A stretch of 64,000 bases of DNA from Coccinella septempunctata (GCF_907165205.1 NC_058191.1:3102501-3166500); one strand, 5' to 3'; positions 12,601-24,674 are shown, counted from the stretch's first letter. Program-made: numbers and translations. Notes: generated by a model from the letters alone, not told the origin.

Positions 12601-14104
12601 TTTTGAATGAAATTGGTGGAATCTCAAATGAAAAAAAAAAGGTTAGGAATAGTATCCCTGTACCATTAATTTCTAAGCCAGTCGACACTGAAGAATTTTT
12701 ACTAATTTGAAAAATGGTTTTTTAGTTTTTTACCATAATACCTTTCCATGATTATGTTAGATAGTTTTTTCGATATCATATTTTTATATACCTTGAAATA
12801 TCATCATATTAATTATTCACTTCAAGATTTTGCTAAACGAATAAGGAGCAATCCAGTGTCCCATTTACGTAAGACACCCACCGTATCTACATAAATTTTG
12901 AAGAAACACCCATACATATTATTCAAAACTTGAATAAAATCTATAAACTATTGATACTGGAACTAATTAAAGGGCGATTAAGCTAAACACGCCTTATGTT
13001 GCTAGTTTCGTGATGTGGAAAACACAAAAATTTATAATAATGATAATTTTGACTGTAGAAACAAGAAAATTGAGTTGTAGGAGTTTTTTGTTGAGAAATA
13101 AGAATACTTATATAACTCTATAGATCTCAAAGAAGAGACCTTTCCTGTCAGAAAATATATATTTTCTCAATAACCTCAACCTTTTTAGGAGATTTTCGTT
13201 TTACATAATTGAATTGCAAATACTAAGTTGACCGACATAGATTTTGTTTTTCCTATAGCAAGCAAGCTTCTGTCAAATAATATTAAATAAAGTAAAGTTT
13301 GGTAGTGTGATATTAAAAACAGAGGTTTAATATCACATAACTAAACTTTACTTTCACACCCTGCTGTGTCCCATGGACTGGCAACTTAAAACATTCGTAT
13401 AAGGCAAGTTCAGCATAATAATCATACAATCACTTGTAGAGTTTTTTGCAACTTCTGTATTTCATTAGGTTTCAAGCCACCCTGTTTATGACAGTTGTTC
13501 AGGAAAAATTTAATTTTATCAATATTATTTCCAAAACTTATTGAAACATATATTTATTGGTGATTTTCCCAACATTCATTTTGAATTGTTTTTCAATATT
13601 TGTAAAAAATAAAAATATCGACGTAATATATGTTCCGCCGAAGACAAAAAAATGGTACGAACTGACCAGCCCTCTGGCCCAACAATCGACCGGCCCACCG
13701 GGAATTTTCCCGGTTTCCCGGTGGTCCCATCCGCCCCTGTTGTGAAGTACCTACATAATAGGGTCTTATAAAAAAACACTAGGGATGATAGAATTAGAAT
13801 AGCGGTCTGGATCTTCATGAAAATTCAAGGATCAATGGAATCGATAAATTATCTTAGTAATATCATCTTTCTTACGAGAATCTTCATCTATCAAACTGAA
13901 TTATAATTCACTTGAATAATGCGAAAAACTTATTTTACAGGTCAGAAATTTGCCTTGTGGGAAATGAAAGTCATGCTCTCCAAACTTATAAGGCAATTTG
14001 AGTTTAGGCCAGCCGAACCAGAGCATATACTCGACTTAAGAGCTGAAGTAGTCCTAACTTCGAAAAATGGCATCAACGTGAAAGTAATAAGGAGACAAAA
14101 ATGA
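3604..14104 (+). CDS. Cytochrome P450, CYP4-like, six C-terminal exons (5' part missing)
   Basis: Six exons join in phase: 3604-3789, 6506-6879, 7134-7202, 7254-7428, 10020-10202 and 13941-14104. They give 382 residues plus a TGA stop. All internal introns are GT-AG, and one is only 51 bp (7203-7253). Landmarks in order are: WEKKRKLLTPAF (helix C region); SLDIIC joined to ETAMG across the first intron, a CYP4 hallmark; the I-helix oxygen-binding segment FMFAGHDTVTA; the ExxR helix KESLRLYPPVP; the FKFRRF segment; the haem loop PFSNGSRNCIG with its cysteine thiolate; then GQKFALWEMK. CYP4 enzymes are ER-anchored monooxygenases of about 500 residues acting on fatty acids, hormones or xenobiotics. 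About 115-120 N-terminal residues, including the membrane anchor, are not visible. The acceptor before 3604 (TTTTTTCAG) implies upstream exons outside the window or lost. No frameshift or stop is seen. The large introns carry transposons (4868-6425, 8390-9919, 11751-13739). Confidence 0.9.
3851..4575. mobile_element. Long-TIR MITE, family 1, copy A
   Basis: It begins AGGGTGAGCCTTTGACTCGT and ends with the inverted form ...AGACTCACCCTGTA. In the better copies the terminal inverted repeat runs about 60 bp, through the ACAGTAGATTCTTGAGGTCA part. There is no ORF. Related copies lie at about 19281-19943, 27778-28090, 29590-30140, 42160-42240 and 47702-48382. This copy sits in the first recognised P450 intron, just after the 3789 donor. 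Confidence 0.75.
4868..6425 (-). mobile_element. Degenerate 5'-truncated non-LTR retrotransposon (endonuclease/RT type)
   Basis: Several minus-strand frames together spell the C-terminal half of a non-LTR reverse transcriptase: NNYRGISLLSVAGKIF (6220-6423), LSKAFDSVNRRALW (5975-6163), APLLFNIF and the catalytic-box LQYADDCALIA (5695-6024). A post-RT region with VEQFKYLGSFTNTGG and LLYGSESWT (5323-5676) and an RFKDILHQS segment (5122-5319) follow. A final CxxC...HxxxxH finger, CPKCGRICRSRLSLFSHRRAH, ends at a stop near 4966. The frames are interrupted, so it is dead. In RT motif A the expected catalytic aspartate is glycine (AYIGLSKAF). The 3' tail is a TGATGATCAATGATAATGATG-type simple repeat rather than poly(A). 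It lies antisense in a P450 intron. A second 3' end of the family is at 29195-29450. Confidence 0.85.
8390..9919. mobile_element. Non-autonomous hAT-type element 1 with 8-bp TSD
   Basis: The ends are CAGGTCCGGATCTA... and ...TAGATCCGGGCCTG, imperfect inverted repeats starting CAGG as in many hAT elements. The element is flanked by the perfect 8-bp duplication TTTCAGAC (8382-8389 and 9920-9927). The left subterminal region contains a perfect hairpin (GGGGCAAGCG, GGG, CGCTTGCCCC). Internally, GGCCAAAATTTCCGATTTTC near 8735 reappears inverted near 9155. No transposase frame is present. It sits in the P450 intron 7429-10019. Confidence 0.88.
10863..10920. repeat. Hairpin flanked by a 12-bp direct repeat
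   Basis: GCTTGCGACATT occurs at 10863-10874 and again at 10909-10920. Between and overlapping them is a perfect 14-bp inverted repeat, CATTGTATAAAGAC ... GTCTTTATACAATG, with an 11-base loop. It lies in the last P450 intron. Confidence 0.75.
11751..13739. mobile_element. Non-autonomous hAT-type element 2 with 8-bp TSD
   Basis: The left end is CAGAGGCGGATGGGC... and the right end ...GTCCCATCCGCCCCTG. Perfect 8-bp duplications TTGTGAAG flank it at 11743-11750 and 13740-13747. Both subterminal regions carry ACCGGCCC and CGGGAATTTTC motifs in opposite orientation. It is about 2 kb long with no transposase frame, and lies in the last P450 intron. A nested inverted repeat is at 13291-13352. Confidence 0.88.
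13291..13352. repeat. 25-bp inverted repeat nested in hAT element 2
   Basis: AGTAAAGTTTGGTAGTGTGATATTA at 13291-13315 is matched, with about two mismatches, by its complement at 13328-13352, across a 12-base loop. It may be a small MITE within the hAT element. Confidence 0.65.
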
Positions 14105-14436
14105 TACAATATAGCTTATATTGTATTTATATCGTTATTGTCCCGAACATCCTTTTACGTTATATTTATTGATATTTTTTCGGACGCATTCGAATTGTAT
14201 TCGAAAAACACGGTGATTGTATACTATTTGATTAAAAATTAATGAGATGTTTTTAGAAAAGGGGTTCATTTCACCATTGCATAGTTCAATAGAATAAAAT
14301 TCAACACGATCAGAAGGGATGAGGAATTAATCATTGCCGCTCAAAAGAAGGATTCTTTGTCGTTAAGTTGTCACAACTGTCCTCTATAGTTACATAAAGG
14401 GACTCTGAGTCATTGGTTTTGTTTAGATGCAAGGAT
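14105..14436 (+). other. 3' flank of the P450 gene with poly(A) signal candidate
   Basis: A perfect hairpin (ATACAATATA, GCT, TATATTGTAT) starts at the stop codon, about 14103-14126. The first AATAAA hexamer downstream is at 14293-14298, a plausible cleavage/polyadenylation signal. Nothing else is recognised before the mariner element. Confidence 0.4.
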
Positions 14437-15665
14437 ATATTGAAAAATACTTATACTACCAAAGAACCAAACAAAATTCCAATATCAAAATATTTTATCA
14501 CTCAACATATTCTCCTCTTAATTGGATACATTTATTACAGCGAACCTGCAACGTATCTAGACCTTTGAAAAAAATGTTTCTTCGTGCTCTTCAAACCAGA
14601 CCTCCACAGGTTTTATTACCTCTTCGTTGGAAGAAAATTTACGACCTTTAATACTTTTTTCAGTTGAGGAAAGATATGACAGTCGAATGGAGCCAAATCT
14701 GGTGAATAAAGGGGGTGTTCTAGTAATTCAAACCCTAAATTACGAATTTTTTGCATGGCAACATGAGATTTGTGTGCAGGGGCGTTGTCCTGCAAGAACA
14801 AAACACCTCTGGATAGATTTCTACGTCTTTTTTCTTTATTTTTTTTCCGTAGAGTGGTCAGTAATGTCGAATGGTAATCTCCGATTAGTGTTCTACCCTT
14901 ATCCAAGAAATCAATTATGATTACTCCATGGCAATCCCAAAACACTGAAGCAAGAACTTTTCCAGCAGATTTTTGGACACGAAACTTCTTAGGTCTTGGA
15001 GAATCATCGATTGTTGCTTTGTATCTAGATCGTAGAAATGTACCCAAGTCTCATCCATAGTAACAATTCGGTTTAAGAAGTCTACATCGTTTTCAAATCG
15101 AGCACAGATCGAACGCGATGCTTCCACCCTTGCACGCTTTTGGTCAACATTGAAACATTTGTGGATCCATTTTGCAACACTTTATCTCATATTTTCCAAA
15201 TTGACGTGAATTATATGATGAACGCGTTCGTATGGAATATTCAGTGCTTCAGATATCCGTTTTAGCCCAATTAGACGGTCTGATAAAATCATGTCAAGAA
15301 CTGCATCGATATTTTCGGGGACTGACACAGAAACTGGCCTTCCCGATAGGTCATCATCTTCAATGGAAAATTTACCTCTTGTGAAGCTTGCAGTCCAATT
15401 TTTCACGGTCGCATACGAAGGACATTGATCACCAAGAGTATTAAGCATATCTTCGAAAATCTGCTTACCTCTTAACCCTTTTAAATACAGGTACTTGATG
15501 ATGGCTCGATAATCCAATTTTCTTTTAATTTATGGCGTAACTCTGGTTTACTTTTTTGACCTCAAACTTCACACAGACACTTCTAATGAGTTATTGGTCG
15601 TTGCTATGGTAACGCCATATTTTTTTATGCATAGAACTGGTCTAGGCTAACTAGATATCAAGACG
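14437..15665 (-). mobile_element. Mariner element copy 1, broken transposase
   Basis: The minus strand encodes a mariner transposase in three overlapping broken frames. 15182-15517 is the N-terminal helix-turn-helix half (MDYRAIIKYLYLKG; GRPVSVSVPENIDAV). 14921-15127 carries the first catalytic block, VTMDETWVHFYD. 14616-15047 carries FLQDNAPAHKSHVA and YSPDLAPFDCHIF, so all three aspartates of the D,D,D triad are still encoded. A premature stop between the N-terminal and catalytic halves and a frame change after MDETW make it inactive. The right outer end shares TCTAGGCTAACTAGATATCAA with copy 2; the left end is a degraded inverted version. It is about 1.23 kb, close to full mariner length. 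Confidence 0.88.
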
Positions 15666-15779
15666 TATAGGTCTAATTTTTGGTAGTTGTACTCTATAGG
15701 GTTCAAGGTATTTCCCCTTATGTGAATCTGACATTCTCGATTAAATCCCGAGTTTCCATCTTGGGCTTCCCAACTTTAA

Positions 15780-15845
15780 GGCTAGGCGCAAATAGGTGAG
15801 GTTGTCGTCACATCACCAACCTATGTTTCTATTTGCGTCTAGCCT
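15780..15845. repeat. Hairpin, GCTAGGCGCAAATAG arms
   Basis: GGCTAGGCGCAAATAG at the left is matched by CTATTTGCGTCTAGCC at the right, with one mismatch. An inner pairing (AGGTGAGGTTG with CACCAACCT) is also possible. It is about 66 bp, either a compact MITE or a structured site. Confidence 0.6.
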
Positions 15846-18800
15846 CAGTAAGGGGAGGTTTAATCAAATTAAATCTGCTTATTATTCAACTATCCAAGTT
15901 TCCATATAAGGAGTTTTGTTTTTGTTATGTCTACATTTTTATTCTGGGTGGTATAAACCAGGCACTACGTATCAACCTTTGAAATAACACAGCACAATTT
16001 TTTTACCGGTGTTCAATTTTATCTTTCTCATTTCGAACAACAATCGTCACCGCTATTTCTATTGTCGATATCAAACTAAGTTTTTCATCATTTCGAATCC
16101 CGAATATTTTCATATCAACTGTGAGAGGGTTTGCGGATTTGTCGAGGTGGCCCTCGTTCTCTGTGACGTTTATTTTCCTTTTGATTTATCTATCATAAGG
16201 TATGCGGCGACGGACAAAAGCCAGTTCGTACTCTTTGTACAGTTATACTTTTTCAGCGGGCATCCAAAGATTGATGGGGAATGCGACAGTGATTAATTGT
16301 TCTTCGGATCCTTCTGGTCTCAGAATAGATCGTAATCACTCGAATCAGGACTCGCAAGCGGAGAACTGTAGGTTTATTATGAATTCCTGTGCCATCCAAC
16401 AGGAATTCCATAAAAGTCTAAATTCTGATCTTCTGAAACGCCAGTTCCATAATGAACCTTTGTGCAGTGGCGGTACGCGTTCGAATACTCCGCGGGGTAA
16501 CAACTTAAGGATTCACGAGTCCTTAATGAGGGGTTAAATGGCTCATAATTTGCATCGTGTCCATGGTGAGGAAGCTTAAAAGCACCACAAGGCTGAATGC
16601 AATTCATAATTGAAGATGAGGCATGCCCATCATCTTCTAAATGATCGTTTTCAGCGTTCAATCGGTAAATCTTCACTTACACTTGTTGCCAAATTTTTCG
16701 TTTCCCTAATTAATTTATTTCATTTATAACATAAAAATATGAAAACGAGAATAGCTAGCATTCAAAACTACATTCTACACTTTGTATTCGAAAGCCTGGT
16801 ATTTAATTCTAAAACACACCGCTTTTGAAATAACAATTTTTCGAATGAACAAAAAGGTTATCTTAGCAGTTATATGTTTTCTTTTCGTGAATGGATGAAA
16901 AAATTTAGCTGAATTTTTTCTGACTTCAACAGTAAATATTTTCACGAAAATCCTACTAATTTATGGAAAATAAAGATCCCGGAAAAAGCCAGCCCTGCAA
17001 TTTCATTCTTCGTTTTAGCGAATTGTTCTATTATAGTTGTGTTAAATTATTGCTGAATTTTGTCGTTCAAAAGTTTTTTCTTTTACTAATATTGAATTCG
17101 TGAGCCTCAGAATTAAACTTAAGAGATTTTCATGCAGAAATTTGGAATCAATTTCATAAATGAATTCCAATATTTGCTGTGTTATTCTCTGTTGAACGGA
17201 TATCAAATTTATAGCTGTATTCAATCTGATCGTTGTAGTTCATTTAAAGCTTCACACCTCTATTTAACAGCTTCTGAATCTTATCTTCGCTATTCATCTT
17301 GATATTAAATTTTTTATATTTTACGACCGTTTTTATTTAAACTATCTATCCATCGTTTCAGTAACTAAATAAGAAAAATCATGTGATTCCGTTTCCACGA
17401 TCTATCTGAAGATAAATCTCAGAATGTTTTTCTCTATCGTATATAACTGAAACGATGGATATAGTTCATTGAAAATGGCAGTAAGCCAAGTTAGTTCATT
17501 TACGCAAAGTTTATTCTATGTTATAATTTCATTCATTTACTTGCTCCATATTGCTTTCCAAGTAATTTTGTAATAATGTAATAATTCGAATACTCCATCC
17601 ATTGAGTACTTATTCAGAGTTCTCTTCAATGGGAAATATTCATAATAAAAAGGTAATGAAATTCTTGTCCAGATGAGAGTACCAATTTTTTCTTAGATGA
17701 GGAAGTCTCATGTGAAAGCAACAAAATAGCGAATGTAACAGTCATAAATATTTTGTATTTGATTTTTCAAAAAATCTTCGCATCTTCCTTGCGTTAAAAT
17801 TTCGAGACATAAATAAATATTGCTTTTTCTATTTTTAGTCTAAGGATAAAAAGACATTATTGAAATTCAATTCGACAAATTATCAAGCAATCAATGCATG
17901 GGTAATAATATTGTAGGTAGCTCTGGTAAGTTAGATCATTTAGGCAAGGATTATTTCATCTTACTGGTCAAACCTCGTGTTTACTGGTTCGACTATTGAT
18001 TCTTCTTTTAAACCGAATTGGTAAAAAACGGTTACTCCCGATTTTATTTCCCCTCATCGTCTAACGAAGAAAAATTAAAAACCTTCGTAGTGCATTGGGA
18101 CGAACACATATTCTGATGAGAAAGAAAAAAAGATTCAACTCCATTCGCATCCAGAGAAAAGGGGCGACCCTAATATAGATAAAAGGCTCTCGAGGGTATT
18201 ACAGATAATATAATATACATAATTATTCCAGCTGTTTATCAAGATTACAAATTGGCGAATGCACAGGTCTTGAATATTTTCCAAGTTTGGAGAATTCTTC
18301 GCCTCTGTGATATTTACTTCATTGCATCAAACATTTAGGCCCGTTTGTTCAATTCAGAATTAAGCCGAGATTTAAGTTGATCCTAGTTTATCGTGACAGA
18401 ATTGAACTGAAATGTCAAAATTAATCTAGGATAGAATTCAATCCCGAACTGACCAACTGGACCTAGGAATTATCAAGTTTTATTGCATTTCGATTTCAGT
18501 AACAAAGATACAAAGACATTCTTGATGTTGAAGGCGTTGGCGTACAAAGAAATGAATTCCTACGTTGGTTAGCTTTCAGGAACAATATTCCTCTCTCCAT
18601 ATTGTTCACAACAAAACCTAGGATTGAGTGTGGACTATTGAGAATTGAATACATATGTATATATTGGAAAATATAAGGATTAACTGTAGCACTGTTAATT
18701 ACAGAAACCAATTATAGGTAATCCAATAGACAGAGCATCAAGAAAAGCCAATTCAAGAAATGTTGTCCATATTTAAAAAGATTTTATATAGTTATGAATA

Positions 18801-19280
18801 ACGTATCCAAATGTCTATTTTTAAAAAGAACTTATTTCTTTTTAGGGTTGCCAATTATAATTAAAGGACAACTCGATAGAAAGGATATCGTTTTTATTTG
18901 TACAAGGAACAAGCAAGTGAATCTATCTAACGCTAGACATCAACTAACTATTTATTATTCGAATTATGAAAACGGAAAAGAGTCACAATCGGTGGTCACG
19001 CCTTGTGTCGTCTTCCAGGAATCCTGGGTTTCGGGTTCCGATGCGATTCCGTGTTTCTTGTGGGAAACGGTCTCGTAACAATATGATATAAAATGATTTT
19101 CGAGAAGTAACTAGATATCACTTTAGATGTTTTATTGTGGTCTTTTTCTTCATTGTTCTTCTAGTTCAATCATTCTTTTATTATTTCTTGCTAAAGTTTT
19201 CCATTCATCTCCTGATTTGTTGAGGGAAAAACAAAATATTTGCCAGTAAACTTTTTTCTTAATAAATAAAGGATATAAAG
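15846..19280. other. No gene recognised
   Basis: Short open frames at 16009-16537 and 18794-19078 have no recognisable domain and no supporting splice structure. The only structured feature is the inverted-repeat element at 17339-17466. Confidence 0.45.
17339..17466. mobile_element. Short MITE-like element
   Basis: AACTATCTATCCATCGTTTCAGT at the left end is mirrored by ACTGAAACGATGGATATAGTTC at the right end. The arms are about 21 bp with a small indel and the element is about 128 bp. No clear target duplication. Confidence 0.6.
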
Positions 19281-19943
19281 AAGGTGAGTCTTTGACTCGT
19301 ACAATTATATTAAAAGTAGATTCTTGAGGTCAAAAGAAACACTTTTTTCCTAAACCATTTTTTTTTCAATTAAGTCTTGAGAAGATATAGCTATTTCAAG
19401 TTTTCACAATGAGCTATGCCACTCCAAGAAAAACAAAATCACCTTCAGAATAACTAGCTGAAAATGTGACACTAGACACTACACATCTGTGGATCTTTTA
19501 AACAGAGTTATATTCAGCCAAAGAACCTACTAAATTTTCCAAATTTCACAGATAGGTACTTTTCAATTTTCGAACATCAAGTTACTCGGAAACGGCGCAT
19601 TTAACAGGAAAATATAAAGAATACTTATTTTACAAAACGTTCAAATATTGAGTTCTTGTAATTTTTGGTATTTTTAGGGTAAGTAATGAGAAACCTGAAA
19701 GTTGTGGGTGATATCTTGTGTTCGAAACAGATTCATCAAATAAATAAAAAACTATACTCCGAAATACACTTCATTCGATAAAACCATTTGTGTTTCTAAA
19801 ATTACGATTTTTTATGGTATTTCAACAGCCTGTATTTTCCAAACCATGCCGATTCGGAAAAAAATGGTGGAGGAAAAGTGTTTCTTTTGACCTCAAGAAT
19901 ATACTGTTAAAATATTTGTACGTGTCAAAGACTCACCCTGTAT
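19281..19943. mobile_element. Long-TIR MITE, family 1, copy B
   Basis: It starts AAGGTGAGTCTTTGACTCGT and ends ...AAAGACTCACCCTGTATAG. The TIR extends about 60 bp inward (TTGAGGTCAAAAGAAACAC against GTGTTTCTTTTGACCTCAA). It has the same internal sequence and orientation as copy A and is the best-preserved copy in the window. Confidence 0.78.
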
Positions 19944-20217
19944 AGTGATGTGATATTTAACACAAAACAGGGTAAAGTACCGAAAAATGGAAGAGAAAAG
20001 TCTTATTTATAAACAACATTCGTTTCTCACCCTTTATGACCTTACTAAGCCAATGTTTTGAATTTAATAGTTCAATTACTTTGTTGTTATCGTAAAAATG
20101 AAAAACTTTTTTGTCAATGTACGGGATGATCGAATATAAAGGTTTATGGAAGAAGTTTAAAATTTTCATACTCATGTCTTGATATTTCAATTGCAAAAGA
20201 TGCAACGGAATTTTACT

Positions 20218-20243
20218 AAATTCCGACTTTGAAGTCGGAATTT
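20218..20243. repeat. Perfect 12-bp hairpin
   Basis: AAATTCCGACTT, TG, AAGTCGGAATTT. The surrounding 19944-22240 region shows no recognisable gene. A short (AAT)n microsatellite lies near 21420-21438. Confidence 0.6.
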
Positions 20244-22239
20244 TATTCACTTCGGAACCGATACATGCTAGGCTAGATGCACAGGGTGTTCTTCGACGAC
20301 ATAGATTATTTGTCCATATATACAGAGGGATTGATGATAGGTTTCGCTTTCGTAATACAATGTGTTACTGTTTTAATGAATACTGAAATTCATTCATAGT
20401 GTGTGTTCTTACATTTATGATGAAAGTGATTGTTATTTATACAGGATGTTCTTGGATATTATTCAACCCTCCTTGCATGATGAAATCATATGTAATGTAT
20501 ACTGCATTTTAGTAGTCGGTGTGCAATGAAATAATTTTCTCAAGTTTTTGTAACTAGAACGGAGTAAGGTTGGCACACATGAAATGTCGTTAATGTCATA
20601 ACGCCGTTGCCACAACTAATATCAATTTTTATTACGAAAATGCCGAAAGTGATTCAAAAAAGAGACAGGGTTTCAGAAAGTGCTATTTAGAATTCAGGTC
20701 CGCTCATTCAAATAGTTATACCCTGATATTCTAAAATCCACAATACGTCAGACGGTAGCGAACATATTCAATGTAAGAGAATTTATATATACTCCATTCT
20801 TTTTTTATTTTTGCAGTCGGTTGGCCATGGAAATTTGACACATTTCACTCTGTATAGTACGAAAATATGGGGTTATGACGCTTGTCAAAACATTTTTGGG
20901 TTTTAAATCAACGCTATGTTGCCCGTTCTACGTAAAAATTCCTGTTATTAGGTATTTCATCACAAAGTCGAATCTCTTCGGAAAATATGTGACGAATATA
21001 ATTGAAGTTTATACAAACTGATTTAAGGCATACCAAATCCAGTTATGTATTTGCATGGAAGATACAAGAGATCAGTATAATATCATAATATGCACTAGCT
21101 TGAGGAGAGTTAATGTTCGTTATCTTCTTTGGCTGAAGTTTGAATACGTTACATCAGTTGTAGATTTCAAAAATATTAACCCGAAGATTAAATGCATATG
21201 TTGCAGTGGTTGGGAATGGGTATCTCCCGACGGAATTAACAGATAATTATAAGAATGTTAAATTCTTCAACAAAAATCAACTTGCATCAATATAAGTAAA
21301 AGGAATTAAAGGAAGTTTCAAGTCAAGATAAACTACACCTTTGAACAAAAATTTCACATGAATAAACAATTAACAGGAAAACTGGCGCGTATTTCTGGCT
21401 GTTCATCTTAATAAATTGATATAATAATAATAATAATTAGGTATTTATTGGTACCTTAAGACATTTACACTGTAAAGGACAAGTCAAATGAAAAATCAAT
21501 GTTCGGGAAATTATTCTACGATGACATTCATCGAAAATCCTGTAGTAAGCATTTCGCATTACTTCACTCAAACATAAAATTCTCAAATGCCACCACTTTT
21601 TTGGGTCTCTCAATAGAAGGAAATTCTTTGTCATCCTCTTCATTCACAATCTTTCTGATTGTGGAAATATTCAGCTGAAATAAAAGGCTTTTAGATAAAG
21701 TCCTTACATTGGCGTAGCCTTTTTTTTTGGGGCCTGGGAGCTCAATGTTATTCTTATAGTTACTATTTCAGAGGGCAGGTTGTGCCCAACCTGTCCTCTA
21801 CCTGTCTACGACATCAATTCATAATTATTCAAAAACATGAACCTGATGACAATTTTCTTCAATAGAATACGTCAAGTTAAATATTCATTGAAGAACAACG
21901 TGTTTATTTTGAGATCTATCATGAATATCTCCATATATCTATTTGGAAATGAACCAATTCATCACCTCTTCATGTAAGAACTGAAGAAACATGAAAACAC
22001 ATCGGGTGTACTGATTTCTTGTCCATTGTACTCACGAGTACATATGAGAAAGAAATTCCGACTTCAAAGAACATATTTTTAAAATATTATGTGGCCCTTC
22101 TACGCCTTCGTAGATTCCAGTGAAGACAGAATTTTGATCAAAATAGAACACTCTTACGTCCAAATTACTCCTTTTTATGAACGAGAAAATTGAAAATTTT
22201 TATACCAAATTCCAAAAAAAATTTTTCAGACCCACCTTG

Positions 22240-22600
22240 ACTTTTTTGCCGCGTTTTGCGGCGATAGCCCTGGACTTCCGTCTTATACGATCCAGGAGGA
22301 ACCTTCTAGGAAACTACTGTTCAAACTTCGATAGAGACGCTTCGGAAATATCACTCGCGCAAAATTACCAAAACCCTTCCTCAGAAGAGAAAACTCGAAG
22401 AACGCGCTTGAACTCCGAACGTGCTACAAGAACGGGAGAATATTCGAGATTTCTGCACGAGGCTCGATGTCTTCACGACTTCAGAAACGCGCTCGATTTG
22501 CAACGGACGGCATGTGCTTCTGGTGCGTCGCGACGACGATTACTGACGCCTGGCAGGAGTCAGTGATAACAGCTGAAAACCGGCGTCGCGCTACTACCAA
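22240..22600. other. CpG-rich block of unknown nature
   Basis: This ~360-bp block is markedly richer in G+C and CpG than its AT-rich surroundings, with many CGCG, TCGA and GACG steps. A 129-codon plus-strand frame (22177-22566) crosses it. Its composition is arginine-rich and low in hydrophobic residues, which suggests a by-product of CpG-rich sequence rather than a gene. A promoter or 5' exon of an unseen gene, or a transposon fragment, are alternatives. Confidence 0.4.
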
Positions 22601-23091
22601 AAGATCCTGTTATGGGATTCCAAAACCCCGCTTGACCTGAATGAGAATTCTGACATTTATTCTCGGTTTACTACAGCGCAGAATGGATGATGATGTTCTT
22701 TCTGTTGTTATCCGAAGCCATATACGTTCATAATTTCATAGGGCCGTTTCGTTACATTGATGATAGTCTTATAAAAACGACTAAATAATAGGTACATTGA
22801 ATAAGTGTTTGAAGTTTCTGTACGTTGTAATTTTTGGTAGAAAGACCCTAATAAGGATATAAGAATGGTAAATTTGTCCTTGAAAGATATTTGAACCATG
22901 TTGATAGGATTTGTAGGTACCATGGATGTTATCAAATCCCGAAATTTTCAGATCTCTAACACACTTGTTTATCGAAGAAAAGCAAGATATGTGAAAATGT
23001 ACGAAGGTGTATGTATTGGGGCCAAGGAATTATTTTTTGTTCAATCTTGACTTATGAGTCAGGGTCTCGAGATCCCGAGATATACGAGAAT

Positions 23092-24287
23092 ATATTGAAA
23101 AATTGTTAGCCTACTAAAGAACCAAACAAAATTTCAATGTCAAAATATTTCATTACTCAACATAATCTCCTCTTAATTGGATACATTTATTACAGCGAAC
23201 CTGCAACGTCTCTAGATCTTTCAAAAAAACTGTTTCTTCTTGCTCTGCAAACCAGACCTCCACAGCTTTTATTACCTCTTCGTTGGAAGGAAATTTACGA
23301 CTATCTAAACTTTTTTTCAGTTGTGAAAGAGATGATAGTCGGATGGAGCCAAATCTGGTGAATAAGGGGGGTGTTCCAGTAAATCAAACCCTAAATCACG
23401 AATTTTTTACGGCAACATGAGATTTGTGTGCGGGGGTGTTTTGTCACGTAGAGTGGTCAGTAATATCGAATAGTAATCTCCGGTTATTGTTTTACCCTTA
23501 TCCAAAAAATCAATCCCAAAAAACTGAAACAAGAACTTTTCCAGCCGATTTTGGACACGAAACTTCTTCGGTCTTGGAGAACCAAAGTGTCGCCATTTCA
23601 TCGATTGTTGCTTTGCTCCTGGATCGTAGAAATGTACCCAAGTCTCATCCATAGTAACAATTCGGCTTAAGAAGTCTACATCGTTTTCGATATCGAGCAC
23701 AGATCGAACGCGATGCTTCTACCCTTGCCCGCTTTTGGTCAACATTCAAACCTTTGGGGATCCATTTTGCAGCAATTCTTCCCATGTCCAAATTGACGTG
23801 AACTATATGATGAACGCGTTCGTATGAAATATTCAGTGCTTCAGATATCCGTTTTAGCCCAATTCGACGGTCTGATAAAAAATCATGTCATGAACTGCAT
23901 CGATATTTTCGGGGACTGACACAGAAATTGGCCTTTCCGATCGGTCATCATCTTCAATGGAAAATTTACCTCTTTTGAAGCTCGCAGTCCAATTTTTCAC
24001 GGTCGCATACGAAGGACATTCGATCACCAAAGGTACTAAGCATATCTTCGTAAATCTGCTTACCTCTTAACCCTTTTAAATACACCTACTTGATGATAGC
24101 TCGATACTCCAATTTTTCGATTTTCACAATGTTGGTGGATATCTTCTTTCTTTTAATTTGTTGTGTAACTCTTGTTTACTTTTTTGACCTTAAATTCCAC
24201 ACTGACACTTCTAATGAGTTATTGTCCGTTGCTATGGTAACGCAATATTTTTTTATGCACTGGTCTAGGCTAACTAGATATCAATAC
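23092..24287 (-). mobile_element. Mariner element copy 2, more degraded
   Basis: Same family and orientation as the copy at 14437-15665. VTMDETWVHFYD is encoded within 23407-23700. The QDNAPAHKS block is collapsed by a deletion to DKTPPHTNLML, removing the second catalytic aspartate region, and the HTH half carries frameshifts. The terminal inverted repeats are better here: the left TATTGAAAAATTGTTAGCCTA and right TAGGCTAACTAGATATCAATA ends correspond. Confidence 0.87.
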
Positions 24288-24674
24288 ATCCTCGTAAGTA
24301 TGGGTTATAACCTATAACAATCGACACCATGTTTGTTTTTATTAATTATATTCAAGTTATTGAACGAAATAAATAACACGACTCTACAAAAAAATTTTTG
24401 TTCTTTGTCCTAACGTTTATTCAAGGATTTTCCGGTTAATTATGCACAAAAACGAAAAGAAAATGACTTTTTTTGGTAGAAAGTTTGCTTTTGTGATAGT
24501 TATAGTATTAATAGTCGTTCTTAATTTTTTTTATAATTTTCAATCATTCAAAAAGACCGTCCGATGAGAGTGGGGTGTTAACGTTTACAAGGTGCCGCTA
24601 GAGGGCACTCGAGTCATAAACAATGATCAGATGTTGTTTACTAGCCCAGCAAACTTCAAATATCGTCAAGAAAG

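Noticed and set aside
16202..16537. 111-codon frame
   Set aside because: No motif, overlapped by frames on both strands, no splice evidence.
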